A stretch of 21,578 bases of DNA from Gnetum montanum (GCA_015680685.1 MNCI01026665.1:328897-350474); one strand, 5' to 3'. Positions 1 to 9,279 are shown, numbered from the stretch's first letter. Translations and numbers: made by a program. Notes: a model not told the origin generated them from the letters alone.

Positions 1-134
1 TGGGAAGACAGCGAACTGCGACCTAAGGCTAACTATCTAGGTGCCACAACTAGTCCATCTGCAGAGTTCGATCGAATCGTGCGTGCGACGCTCGTTTCGT
101 ATGGTTGAGTGTAGCGGTACCTCGCCACTCATCA
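1..134 (+). repeat. 3' end of 5' LTR (U5 side)
   Basis: This stretch is repeated at 5442-5577 with scattered differences, ends in TCATCA, and is followed one base later by a PBS. It keeps many CpG dinucleotides, for example around 70-95, more than the LTRs of the minus-strand gypsy element. Confidence 0.88.
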
Positions 135-135
135 T

Positions 136-153
136 TGGCGCCATTGTCGGGGA
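136..153 (+). other. Primer-binding site, tRNA-Asp type
   Basis: The sequence TGGCGCCATTGTCGGGGA differs at two of 18 positions from the complement of the plant tRNA-Asp(GUC) 3' end as I know it. It lies one base after the LTR end, as expected for the start of minus-strand DNA synthesis. tRNA-Asp priming is known for Athila-type plant elements. Confidence 0.88.
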
Positions 154-269
154 TGGTGCTAGTTATCTAGATTAGTTATATCATACAAGGTCACTGTAAA
201 GAACTTAACGATACATCTCTTAGAAAGAAGAAATAATTATTAAAAAGTCACATAAATTCACACACAAAA

Positions 270-2061
270 ATGCCTCTCCTACAAGATGATAATAACGCCA
301 CACTTAGTGAGGAAGTTCATTGGAGAACCAACGAACTATATGACGATGAAGGTTGGAGTATACAACCTGAAGTGGGAGTTTCTTATAAACATGAACAACA
401 ATAACGTCATCACAACAAACGAAAGCCTAACTTACCTGATGATGATGAACCCCCATTGGCCACTACAAGCTTAACACAAATACAAGAGGTTGTTCGAATC
501 TCATGTAGGCATCGTAAAGAGAGCCGTCTACCCAGGCTTGATTTAAACAACTTTCCTAAATTTGCAGGAGGCTATGACTTAGATTCGCATCAACATTTAC
601 AAGCCTTCTACGATGCCTACACATGGAACAACATGATAATGGCTGGCAAAAACTTAAACTCTTTCCTATGACACTCGTTGACCAAGCAAAAGTATGGTAT
701 AGATCATTAAAACCAAATTCAATACNCATATTATTGATGGGCTACGTAATGAAACAAGAGAGACCTTAGAAATGTATGCCCAAGGTCAACTATATGAACT
801 ACGAACCCATCAAGTCCAAGAGCTTATTAAGAGGGTAGCAAAAGAAGAAGGAGAAATGGCTAGATGGGAGAGTGTTGAAAAACATCAATGAGACCAAAAT
901 CTCAACTCAACAAAAGTCCATGATCATAAAAAGGAGAAATCAACAAATCTCGATGTGGAAACATCATCTTTGCCAATACAACAATCACTAGAAGAAGCTG
1001 ATGCAAAGATCAATAAGATGTTGGAATGGACATATCAAAAGTGTGGAGAATTTATCAACAACATTAGGGATAGAGTTTTGACAACCCAAGAAGCAGGACA
1101 AAACATTAGACATTTGGAGAAAAAGAACGAAGGGAATAAGCACTCAACTATCAATCATACGTATGAATGCAACATATGCCTGTACGATCACCCCAAAGGC
1201 CAATGCCCAATATTGTTACATCTACAGGAGCATTGGGGTAGCACGCTACATCCAGAGTTCATACAGAGATACTGTGTTTGATCACAGTGGCAACAATCCC
1301 AGTCGTGGGGAAAACCATCCCTACACTGGAGGCACCCTTCATATTATCCAAATCCAAATGCTTATCAAGTTCAACATCCTATTTCTCCAACTAGGTTGTC
1401 GCACTTTATCTCACCACAGTACTATTCTCCACAATACTATCAGCCCATACCTCCAATACAACCACCACCTTATGCACCCTATACTCCTCCTAACTTTCAA
1501 CATTCTCATCCTTTCCCTCCTTATACATTGCCACCAACTGTTCCTAAGGTGTCTGTGCCACAGCAACAACCCACGAATGCTACTTGTGCTACTACTCCCA
1601 ACAGCAGTGAGAAGCCTCCTCAACATCAAAAGCACCCCTTCTTTAAACATGGCCGTAAGAAGGAACAACACAATTCCAAGTCCACTACATCCTCCAACTC
1701 AGCACAAGTCCCACACTGTGGTGCACCCTTACCTTTGAACCCAACGCCTCATGTAACTTCATCAGGGCCACCAACTCACACTCCAACAACAATACAACCC
1801 AATGAACACAAGAATGGAGAGCAACAACCCACTCCTTGCATACCATCTAACGGTCTCAAATATCATAGTGGGTCAACTCGTTATCCAGGAACTACATCGT
1901 ACAAATTGCCCCACTATGCTTACTATAATCAAGTGTGTGAACCCCAATGGGGTAAATATGACTGGGCCCCAATATTTCCAACATGCAAGGATCCTCATTT
2001 TCCATTTATTAATCCTTGCTATCCTCAACTGATGAGTTATGGGGGACATCCCCCATTTTAA
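270..2061 (+). pseudogene. gag: Broken gag polyprotein gene (capsid, zinc knuckle, Pro/Tyr/Gln-rich tail)
   Basis: The ATG at 270 follows an A-rich leader and begins MPLLQDD. Frame one runs to about 640 with an internal TAA at 402. A frameshift then enters a second frame with the capsid motif FPMTLVDQAKVWYRSLKP (668-717). A third frame, from about 730 to the TAA at 2059-2061, carries a helix-rich segment around IDGLRNETRETLEMYAQ, then a variant zinc knuckle CNICLYDHPKGQC near 1168-1206, spaced CX2CX3HX4C and so one residue short of the usual CX2CX4HX4C. The last 220 or so codons are rich in Pro, Tyr, Gln and Ser. In-frame stops also sit at 889 and 1279. Compared with the minus-strand Gag, about 65 residues of capsid are missing at the ambiguous base N726. 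Gag would form the virus-like particle and bind the RNA. This copy is dead. Confidence 0.85.
726..726. other. Ambiguous base N inside gag
   Basis: This is the only non-ACGT base in the window. It falls exactly where the gag reading frame changes and where about 200 bp of capsid-coding sequence are absent relative to the homologous gag at 14076-14400 (minus strand). It may mark a collapsed assembly join rather than a simple miscall. Confidence 0.9.
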
Positions 2062-2647
2062 TAACAAGCAAGATTAATAAACATTTTTTATTTTCTTTAA
2101 TTTTTCAATTTTTTTTCTAGTTTTTCATTTTTCAACTTCTTGTTTTATCTTTTTATCTTTTCACTTTTTTGTCTTTTTATGTTTTTTGTAAGTAATCTCG
2201 TCTATGAATAAAACACTCATGTGGATTGTTGGTTGAGGTGTGTTCTATGTTATTAAGTCTCAAACGATCAATCATGTGGATAGTGAGCCCATTACATCCA
2301 CTCATCCATTCTACAAATAAGAGGTTCTATTTGAGGGTACAGTGATATTCTTGAAATTCTTAAAACTTAAAATTAATTTTGTGTTCATTGTACCCAGAAT
2401 GAAGAAGGATGGACCAAGAGGGAATGATTAGGGTGTGACATCAAGGGGACTTGTGGGTTCTCTTTGGTGACATCTGTGGGAGTTATCATGCAACGTGGTT
2501 GTACTAAGATCCTTGTAGATCTAATGAAAAATGGGAGTAAGAGTAATCAAAAGGGCACTTAAAAATCAAATGCTGTTCTAGGGGGTCCCACTGGAAAGAC
2601 ATGCACCCATGCCTGAAGTTTGGTGGCTTCTCTGGATTCAGTAAAGT

Positions 2648-2690
2648 GAAAAAAAGAAAAAAAAGAAAAAAAGAAAAAAAGAAAAGGAAG
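2648..2690 (+). repeat. Poly-purine microsatellite (GAAAAAAA)n
   Basis: Runs of seven or eight A separated by single G repeat about five times. The Phe-rich minus-strand open frames across it are produced by this low-complexity sequence. Confidence 0.9.
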
Positions 2691-3670
2691 TGCCATGAAA
2701 CAAAAATCACTCCTCCCGTGAACAAAACACCAAGTGATCGTACGCCTGGTTGTTATGGTACTCTCATAGTTGTTCATCATGAGATGAAATAATGCGATGT
2801 CACTGGTCAGAGGAACGGACTTGGTCCTAATCTTGGAACGATGGGTTAATGACACATTAATCATGCTTTGCACGTAGGATTCATTGTGCCCTTGGTCAGT
2901 TACCTCATGTCCCAATCTCCATGACCCCTTTCTCTAGTTCATCTCATCTCATTGTTTGTGTAATTGTAGCCCATGTCATGTGTAACATAGAATTTGTACC
3001 TCGTTCTGGTGATATTTACATGTGTTGTTTTGTGGAGTTAGTGCGGATTACATTTAACCCTTCTAGTGCCCACGGACACTTTAAGTGTGGTTACACAAGG
3101 GCATTATAGGTTGGAACCTGCTTTGGGGAGGACCCACTTGTGTAATCTTTTGTAATTTTCACTTATGACATAGCTCAAACATATCATTTATTACCCTCAA
3201 TGTATTGTTCATGATATTCTTTCCCTAATACTATCCCTCTAAATAATAATGTTCCTATGAACCATCACATAACCTTTTTCTTACCACCAAAGGTTTTATT
3301 GATAAAATCCACACCATCATCATTAATTGTGCCTTTCAAATTCATGGAATTACCCTAGAACTCCTTCATAATAGCCCAATGTCCTCATCTTACAATGTTG
3401 ATTTCAAGAAAATCCTTTAAAAATTTGGTACATTCTCTAAGTGCCCTAACTTTTATGAAAATATATATACGTGACCCCCCTGCAAAACTTCCCATCATTT
3501 TCCACTATTCACTAGGGGGTGTTTTTTGAATTTTTTCTCTATGACTTGCGATTGTGAGACCCTTGCTTTTATACCTATATCTCGCTTGCTTTTACTCCTA
3601 TTTTCATTCCGTTTGAACCTACTTGAACTCGGAGTGTTCAGCTTAGTCATGGGGGAGGGGCACACGTCGA

Positions 3671-3770
3671 ATAGCGCATAAATTTTTTGAAACTTTTTGA
3701 AATTCCTCATCGCCCAAAGAATAGTGTGTAAATTTTTTGAAATTTTTTGAAATTCCTCATTACCCAAAGG
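3671..3770. repeat. Tandem duplication, 50-bp unit, two copies
   Basis: 3671-3720 and 3721-3770 are adjacent copies that differ at only a handful of positions. Each contains AAATTTTTTGAAA-like runs followed by AAATTCCTCAT and a CCCAAAG end. Replication slippage is the likely origin. Confidence 0.92.
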
Positions 3771-3995
3771 ACATCTTTAAGGGTAATTATTTGTAAAATT
3801 AAGAACAAAATGTGTCAAAAACAATTTCATCCCCTTAGCTATACCAGAAAATTAAATTTGGAAACCACCTAAGCAAAGAGGACTCAACACTATAATCTTT
3901 CGAGGACATGTTCTTCCAATAATTAACATCACACAGAAATAAAGTAAATCTATTAAGGCAAGCAGTAAGGTATAGCCCAACTTTGGTAACAACCT

Positions 3996-4024
3996 TACTA
4001 ACAATTGGTCCCGTGTGATTGCAG
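3996..4024 (+). promoter_or_regulatory. Possible 3' splice site before ORF2
   Basis: TACTAAC at 3996-4002 is a perfect branch-point-like heptamer. It is followed 22 bases later by GCAG ending at 4024, and the next base starts the ATG of the second ORF. Spacing and sequence fit a spliceosomal acceptor. A strong donor match, GTAAGT, occurs at 2188, but a donor in the leader upstream of gag would be needed to make this ORF the first one on a spliced RNA. I cannot show that splicing occurs. Confidence 0.4.
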
Positions 4025-4621
4025 ATGGCCCCGAAATGTGGATAACAGGAAGGTCCTACTCAAGGTGCGATCAAACGATCTCAGAGAGGTGGAAGACAAG
4101 ATCCTACCGGACAACATGTAGAACAGGAGGAACAATCATTCAATGTTCATCAAGAAGATCCTCCTACCATACAGTTTGGGCAGGCAGAAGTAGGAGATGC
4201 CCTCTCTAAAAGTGGTGCCTGGTACTTAGGGGAAACGTATCAATTTTGATACAATGAAGAATAAGGCACCATGGTTAACATTTGTGGTGTGACTATTGAC
4301 TTCTCTATTCAAGCCATTTTGGAAGTATTAAACCTTCCGAATACAAGGCCAAAAGTTGCTCAGAACTAGCTAGACACTTTTAGAACCGAGCAACTTAATA
4401 AACTGTTGATAGAGAATAAAAGGATGGCGGAAGAAAAAGAGAAGGCTAACTAGGATGCCTCTATGGCACAAGCACAAACTTACGTGTATGCCAAGGCACT
4501 CATGGCCTTACAAGAGGAGAAACTCCAAGCCATACTTTGACACCATCAAATTCTAAGACCTGGAGTACAAGAAAAGGGAAAGACATCAATGGAGAAGCCA
4601 CCGCCACCAGGAACTACATGA
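4025..4621 (+). pseudogene. Degraded second ORF (MAPK-start protein, possible 'putative plant transposon protein' domain relative)
   Basis: A single reading frame from ATG 4025 to TGA 4619-4621 (198 codons) is interrupted by stops at 4043 (TAA), 4247 (TGA), 4262 (TAA), 4367 (TAG), 4451 (TAG) and 4538 (TGA). Every stop can arise from one C-to-T or G-to-A change. The frame begins MAPKCG, runs through an Arg/Gly/Gln-rich stretch, then VNICGVTIDFSIQAILEVLN near 4274-4333, and then a Lys/Glu/Gln-rich probable coiled coil (about residues 115-170) ending in a Pro-rich tail. The middle motif resembles the 'VRG..VDFS...I...LGLP' signature of proteins annotated as putative plant transposon protein in retroelement-rich plant genomes. 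That match is from memory and short, so the family call is tentative. Coding origin is supported by the preserved frame and a splice-acceptor-like sequence directly before the ATG. Confidence 0.55.
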
Positions 4622-4779
4622 GTTCCACCATTTTGTAATCATAAGATTTTCTTTTGTGTTGTGTCTCAATTTTGTTCTGACTCCACACTGTGGCATCATT
4701 TCATTTTTTTCCCATCTCATAATCCCATACCTATCCACTGTGTAATCACTGTAACTCGAGGATGAGTTTTTATTCAGTT
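4622..4779 (+). other. Region before 3' LTR, with conserved CTCGAGGATGAG motif
   Basis: CTCGAGGATGAG (4755-4766) followed by TTTT is matched next to the 3' LTR of the minus-strand element (CTCAAGGATGAGTTTT, read on the minus strand near 7225-7240). In that element a G-rich PPT follows. Here the PPT and the first bases of the LTR are not found, which suggests a deletion of a few tens of bases. Confidence 0.6.
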
Positions 4780-4824
4780 GGATGCGATATCGCATCCACC
4801 GCGATATCGCGTACGCGATATCGC
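4780..4824 (+). promoter_or_regulatory. CpG-rich palindrome cluster in U3
   Basis: 4780-4797 is a perfect 18-bp palindrome (GGATGCGAT and its complement). 4801-4824 is a perfect 24-bp palindrome built from two GCGATATCGC units flanking a GTAC centre. The cluster ends 16 bp before the TATA box. It could be a dimeric protein-binding site, a cruciform or, in the 3' end of the element RNA, a hairpin. Confidence 0.85.
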
Positions 4825-4840
4825 AGTCCACCACAATGTC

Positions 4841-4848
4841 TATAAATA
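4841..4848 (+). promoter_or_regulatory. LTR TATA box
   Basis: TATAAATA follows the palindrome cluster. The same octamer occurs at the equivalent place in the LTRs at 18317 (+), 7086 (-) and 16407 (-), so it is probably the core promoter of this LTR group. Confidence 0.75.
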
Positions 4849-5577
4849 AGAAGCGGCTCTTCCTTATTCATCATCCTAGTTTAGATTGTAGCTAGACTCT
4901 GGCAGTTTGATCCCTCCAGAGTTAGATTATTTTTTCCTGTGTCTGCCCGTAGTGTGGTGAATGTAATTGTACGGCATTCTTTATTCGAGTGTGACGTACT
5001 TGGACGTGCACATGACCAACAATAAAGATCGAGATTACTTCATCATTGCAGCATTCACTTTGTTATTTATTTGTTTATTTAAATGTTATTTATCGCTTTC
5101 CTAATTAGTTTCTCTTACCCTTATCTCCTAGTAACACGGAATGAGTATGACTTGATTACGAGCATTTAAGTGTGACTACTTGGTATCCTAGTGGTGTACC
5201 TAGGATCTGCGCTTGGTAATCCTAGTGGTAGTTGTGCATGAAGTCCAAGATGTGTATGGATGATCAAGGAATGGATGCTCATCGCACTTAGGCTAGATTA
5301 GATTTTCTTACCCTTTTCCTCCTAACTTAGCTTAGTTAATATTATTTTCCACTACCTTCAGGAGTAGCATTAGAATTAGGACCACATCATACACCTCACT
5401 CTGGACTAAACCATACATGACAAATATAATACTAGTCCAGGTGGGAAGACAACGAACTGCGACCTAAGGATAACTGTCTAGGTGCCACAACTAGTCCATC
5501 TGCGGAGTTCGACCGGATCTTACGTGAGAACGCTCATATTCATATGGTTGAGTGTAGGGGTACCTCTTCACTTATCA

Positions 5578-6346
5578 ATATACTTGAATCCCTAGAAAAT
5601 ATTTTAGGACTCCAAGGTTCTTCATCTCAAACTTATTTTTCATATCTTTCCTAAAGTTTGAAATTAATTTTTCAAAACTTGATAGGAAGACTACATCATC
5701 AAAAGAAAGAGAGATCATGATTACATGAGGATCAACATGCTTAAAATAAGGTATAGACTCAAACATAAAAGGAAGAACTAAATAACTCTATGAATCCAAC
5801 CTCTTGGTGCTTACTTGAGTTCATAGAGGGCTTTGTGCAACTTACAAATCTTATCCTCTTGTCCTTGAACCTTAAAAAATTCAAGTTGAAATGGGCAGAC
5901 CTTCTCTTCAAGTATGTCATTCAAAAATTTATAATTTACATTCATTTAATACAATCTTACATTGACATGGCCAGAAATATAAGTTATTGACTTAATAGTT
6001 TCAATCCTAGCAACAAGGACAAAAATCTCCTTATAATCTATGTGCTCCCTTTGTTAAATCCCCTTACAACCAACTTTGCTTTATGAATAATAACATTTTC
6101 ACTTTCATTAAATTTAGGTTTAAATAATCATTTAGTATCAATTACTTTCTTCCATTTAGGCTTATCTCCTAAAAACCAAGTGTTATTTTTAATTATTACA
6201 TCATATTCTTTTCTCATAACATTCTTTCATACATGATCTTGTAGGGATTTTTGGACATGTTATGACTCATGATGAAGTGTTGCATAAGCTACATTGGATG
6301 TAGCTTAACTCATTATAAATCTTCTCATAAAATTTTTGTCCATAAT
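5578..6346 (-). pseudogene. pol: Ty1/copia pol fragment: linker and reverse transcriptase
   Basis: Read on the minus strand from 6346 down, the sequence gives RKEYDVIIKNNTWFLGDKPK (around 6150-6230), the usual N-terminal copia RT segment, then HKAKLVVRGF. After frame breaks come KLHKALYELK-APRGW near 5785-5840 and VDPHVIMISLSFDDVVFLSS, where SFDD (5695-5706) replaces the usual YVDD. It ends KFEMKNLGVLKYFLGIQVY at 5578. The C-terminal half of RT and RNase H are missing because the gag-only element's LTR lies there. Several stops and frameshifts make it non-functional. The upstream part of the same element continues at 16500-16893 and 17952-18220. Confidence 0.85.
6342..6346. repeat. Target-site duplication ATAAT (left)
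   Basis: ATAAT directly precedes the LTR start at 6347 and is repeated at 16500-16504 directly after the other LTR. A 5-bp duplication is standard for Ty3/gypsy integration, and it proves the element is bounded at 6347 and 16499. Confidence 0.93.
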
Positions 6347-7085
6347 TGATGAGTGGCAAGGTACCCCTACGCCCAACCATACGAATCACTAAGGCATTAC
6401 ACGTGATCCAATTGAATTTCGTGGACCTATAGTCATCTCATACACTAGTTCCTTTAGGAAGTGAAATGGTGTTGAGAATGTTCATTATCTTCCCAAATAC
6501 ACTTGTGAGGCTCAAGGCTATGGTTTAAGTGTAATTGAGGTATATGAATTTTTATTGTTTATGTTTTATAGATGTAATCACCTACAACAAGAATAAAGGG
6601 CAGAGTAGATTGAAACTAATGTCTATTGCCTAGCTAGCCTAACATAAGTAACCATCCCACTTTCCTGGACACATCTTGAACACATATAGCACTACTAGGC
6701 TACCAAACATTAAGTGTTGCTAGGTTACCAAGTACTATATGAATGCTTGAAGTGGTCGTGCTTGTGTTCATTAATTGCTGAAAATAAATTGCTTAATCAA
6801 ATGTATTAAAGTAAAGAACATGAAAGTAGAATGCATTAAAGAAAATATTTAGCTATTTTCAGTGCTACAAGGATTTTCAAAAGAGTTCATTTTATTCTTT
6901 TCACATTGCTACATTTAGGTACATCAATGTTCAAACAAAGAACCATACATACTTAAGACTCCTTCTATAGGCATTTAGAAAATATTCTAACTTTGAGGAA
7001 CATGAACTACAAGAGCTTCACTACTTTGACTAAGAATGATCAAAAACTTCTTTAAAACTCACTCAAAATGGGAGCCCAGGCATGG

Positions 7086-7093
7086 TATTTATA
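7086..7093 (-). promoter_or_regulatory. LTR TATA box
   Basis: TATTTATA on the plus strand reads TATAAATA on the minus strand. The second LTR has it at 16407-16414. Confidence 0.7.
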
Positions 7094-7110
7094 GACTTGG
7101 AAAATATACC

Positions 7111-7140
7111 CCGACGTCGGATATCCGACATCGCGTACGC
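7111..7140 (-). promoter_or_regulatory. CpG palindrome cluster in U3
   Basis: It contains overlapping palindromes CCGACGTCGG (7111-7120) and GTCGGATATCCGAC (7116-7129), then GCGTACGC (7133-7140), just upstream of the TATA box in LTR orientation. In the 5' LTR the same place (about 16430-16470) has decayed to TG/CA forms. Confidence 0.75.
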
Positions 7141-7201
7141 AACATCGTGGCCCCAACGTCACATACCCAACATTATGATTGACACAAACAGTGGTTCATC
7201 A

Positions 7202-7210
7202 TACCCCCAT
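7202..7210 (-). other. Polypurine tract
   Basis: The minus strand reads ATGGGGGTA immediately before the 3' LTR, a short G-rich primer site for plus-strand DNA synthesis. Confidence 0.65.
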
Positions 7211-9279
7211 GACTAAATGAAAACTCATCCTTGAGTGAAGAAGAGGAGGAATAAGTTCTTTACAATATAATGTATTGGGTAGGTATGAGATTATTGACTA
7301 ACATGACAAACTAACTTAGATGAAATATACATACAAACTCTAAGTGCCCAAGTGTACAGAATTACAATTTTTACAACATTGGGTGTTCATGAGAAGAGGA
7401 ACGAACACCCTAGAGACTATTAACATCCAACACCTCTTGGCAGAAGGAGAATAAGAGAGAGAGAGAAGAGATCCTTTGATCATGAATGCTCCTCATTGTG
7501 TGGTAGTGCTACATCATCCATGGTGAAGATATTCCTGCTTCTAGTCCATGCTTCCCATCGCAATCACAACAAAAGCATGAATTAGTATGCAATGTGTAAC
7601 ACATAACTATTAAATGCCTTGTTTCATCGGTGGTTACACTTGGCTAAGTTATGATTGTGGTAGCTTGGTTTCTTTGACAATGTTAGTGGGAAGGTTGATA
7701 AATAAGGTAAAATAAATAAGTGGTCCATTAAATTTGAAAGAGTTCAATACAAGGAAATATTTGAAGAGGGTATAAAAATTCACAACAATGAAAAGAAGAA
7801 TTCACTGAAAAATATTGTGAAGATGTGTATAATTGGATGTCATTGATGGGGTAAATAGAAAGAAATTGATTGTAAAAATGTCTAAGGGTAAAGAACTTAA
7901 TTAGCCCAACCAAAAGATATGCAAGTGGATCCTTCCCAAAGTAAGCATAAGCCTTTTATGCCCTTGCATAACTTCAAACCAAAGAGTCTATGGGCTTCAT
8001 GGATGATTAATGATTACAGAAAGTTAAGTACAAACACCTGGAAGTAACTAACTAAGAATTCTGACATATCAAACCAGGACATCAAACCAAAACATGAAAC
8101 TAGCAGTGAAGTGAAACATGGAAAGCATAGATGGATGAAAGGGAGAGTGGAATGAAGTTTCTAATTATAGTCACATGAAGTCCCTTGTGGATTTTGTTGT
8201 TAAATGACTTGATAGGATCCATCCTTAGTCTCAACTAAAACTAGCCACTTAGTGACTTTGCATCAACATTCTAAGACCAATCCATCCCCTGAGACACAAG
8301 AGCACTCCCACAAAACAACCACTATTCCAAATTAGAGAAGATACAAGAAGTGAGGAAGGGCCTTAGTTAGAGGAGACAAGTCCCATAACTAGTGCTTGTA
8401 GCCCATTTATTTTGTCTAAGGGGTGTGCTTTGAATTCCCATTATGTTGTTTTTTTTTTGAAATGGGAACCACATCATGAAAAGGCATATGCATTTATTTT
8501 GTCCAAGGGGTGTGCTTTGAATTCTCATCTTCTCTCTCTCTTTTTTCTTAATGAGAACCACACCATGTGAGGACGTATGCATTTATTTTGTCCAAGGGGT
8601 GTGCTTTGAATCCTCATCTCTTGCTTTTTTTGAGAACCACACCATGCAAGGACTTATTCAACTTCCTTTATTGATTGGCACAAAATAATAAGATGTTCAT
8701 GGAAACACACATGCACCTAGGCAAACAGAAAAGTACAAAGAATACCGAATCCCTTTAAAGCCACACCCTATTTAAACCTTTGAATCCTTTCCAATTCTGG
8801 AAACTACCAAAGTCACAAATTTATTAAAGTTTTATTAGTGAAAAAGGGACTACACTTTTCCAAAGCAAGGAAAACCATAAAGTGTGCAGAAGGATGAATG
8901 GATATTGTGGACTCACTACCTATTACATGAAAAAGAAACCATGTCCTAATTATCCGTAATGAAATTCAAAGCTAGAAACTAGACACCAACAATCAAATAA
9001 CTAAAATAGTACATACCACCATTAAGTAACACATTACCAATGTACCTAGCACTTATTAACAAAAAGTTGGAAAATCATGCCAAATAAAAGAAAATATAGA
9101 AAAAAGTGTAAATTATTCAAGAAATATCAAATGCACTAATGATGGTGTAAAACAAAAATTAGAAAAGATTAATAACATAAAAACAAAAAGATGTAAAACA
9201 AAGAACATGTAAAACTAAAAGTTGTAAAATGAAAAATGTGTAAAACAAAAAATTTGAAAAAACTGAGCTGCTTGAATGG
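7211..9279 (-). other. Non-coding 3' region between pol and 3' LTR
   Basis: About 2 kb follow the pol stop. Athila elements carry an env-like ORF here, but I see no convincing open frame, signal peptide or transmembrane pattern that survives across frames. It contains three tandem copies of an 87-89 bp unit (8404-8656), a GA-rich microsatellite near 7451-7468, and A-rich sequence at 9080-9260. Short open frames here look accidental. Confidence 0.6.
8404..8656. repeat. Tandem repeat, three copies of about 88 bp
   Basis: Copies begin at 8404, 8491 and 8580 with CATTTATTTTGTC, continue AAGGGGTGTGCTTTGAAT, then a variable T/CT-rich stretch, and end with GAACCACA-C/T-CATG. Copy lengths are 87, 89 and about 77. 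The conserved blocks flank a hypervariable pyrimidine tract. Confidence 0.93.

Larger units (their letters stand above)
2062..4024 (+). other. Non-coding spacer replacing pol
   Basis: About 2 kb between the gag stop and the second ORF lacks recognisable enzyme motifs on either strand. It begins with a T-rich tract (about 2078-2190), contains a GT-AG-type donor match GTAAGT at 2188-2193, an A/G-rich microsatellite at 2648-2690 and a 50-bp tandem duplication at 3671-3770. A short open stretch near 3290-3420 does not resemble a family I know. Long spacers of this kind are usual in TR-GAG and LARD elements. Confidence 0.6.
1..5577 (+). mobile_element. Gag-only (TR-GAG-like) non-autonomous Ty3/gypsy-type LTR element, 5' end cut by window
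   Basis: The parts in order are an LTR tail (1-134), a tRNA-Asp-type PBS (136-153), a broken gag (270-2061), a spacer, a degraded accessory ORF (4025-4621) and a 3' LTR (about 4780-5577). The last 136 bp of the 3' LTR repeat the first 134 bp of the window, which pairs the two LTRs. No protease, RT, RNase H or integrase motif is visible between gag and the 3' LTR. This matches the published TR-GAG class of plant elements, which keep LTRs and gag but need enzymes from a relative. The Gag is homologous to that of the complete minus-strand element at 6347-16499. The right end at 5577 interrupts a copia RT; the matching left flank is outside the window. Confidence 0.85.
4780..5577 (+). repeat. 3' LTR of the gag-only element (first bases missing)
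   Basis: The right end is fixed by identity with 1-134 and by the TATCA terminus at 5577. The left end lacks the TGATGAAC start seen at 18221, so alignment begins in the palindromic U3 segment at about 4780. A TATA box lies at 4841-4848. The rest is R/U5, with a repeated 'ATCCTAGTGGT' at 5187 and 5220. Confidence 0.82.
6347..7201 (-). repeat. 3' LTR of the gypsy element
   Basis: On the plus strand it starts TGATGAGTGGC and ends GGTTCATCA, and it is homologous over its length to 15668-16499. The TATA box is at 7086-7093 (minus). Upstream of it in LTR orientation is a CpG palindrome cluster (7111-7140). This copy has extra U3 sequence compared with the other LTR. Confidence 0.93.

Noticed and set aside
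1411-1671. Minus-strand open frame of 86 codons
   Set aside because: It is antisense to the Pro/Tyr/Gln-rich gag tail, and low-complexity codons keep it open.
2504-2915. Minus-strand frames rich in Phe, membrane-like
   Set aside because: Produced by the A-rich microsatellite at 2648-2690; no family resemblance.
4586-4834. Minus-strand open frame with repeated Ile/Ala/Tyr/Arg
   Set aside because: Runs across the U3 palindromes and the ORF2 tail; coding is on the other strand.
8404-8656. CRISPR-like array
   Set aside because: Only three units with near-full-length similarity and no unique spacers, in plant DNA; an ordinary tandem repeat.
7211-9279. Possible env-like ORF of an Athila-type element
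   Set aside because: No open frame longer than about 70 codons and no signal peptide or transmembrane pattern I could defend.
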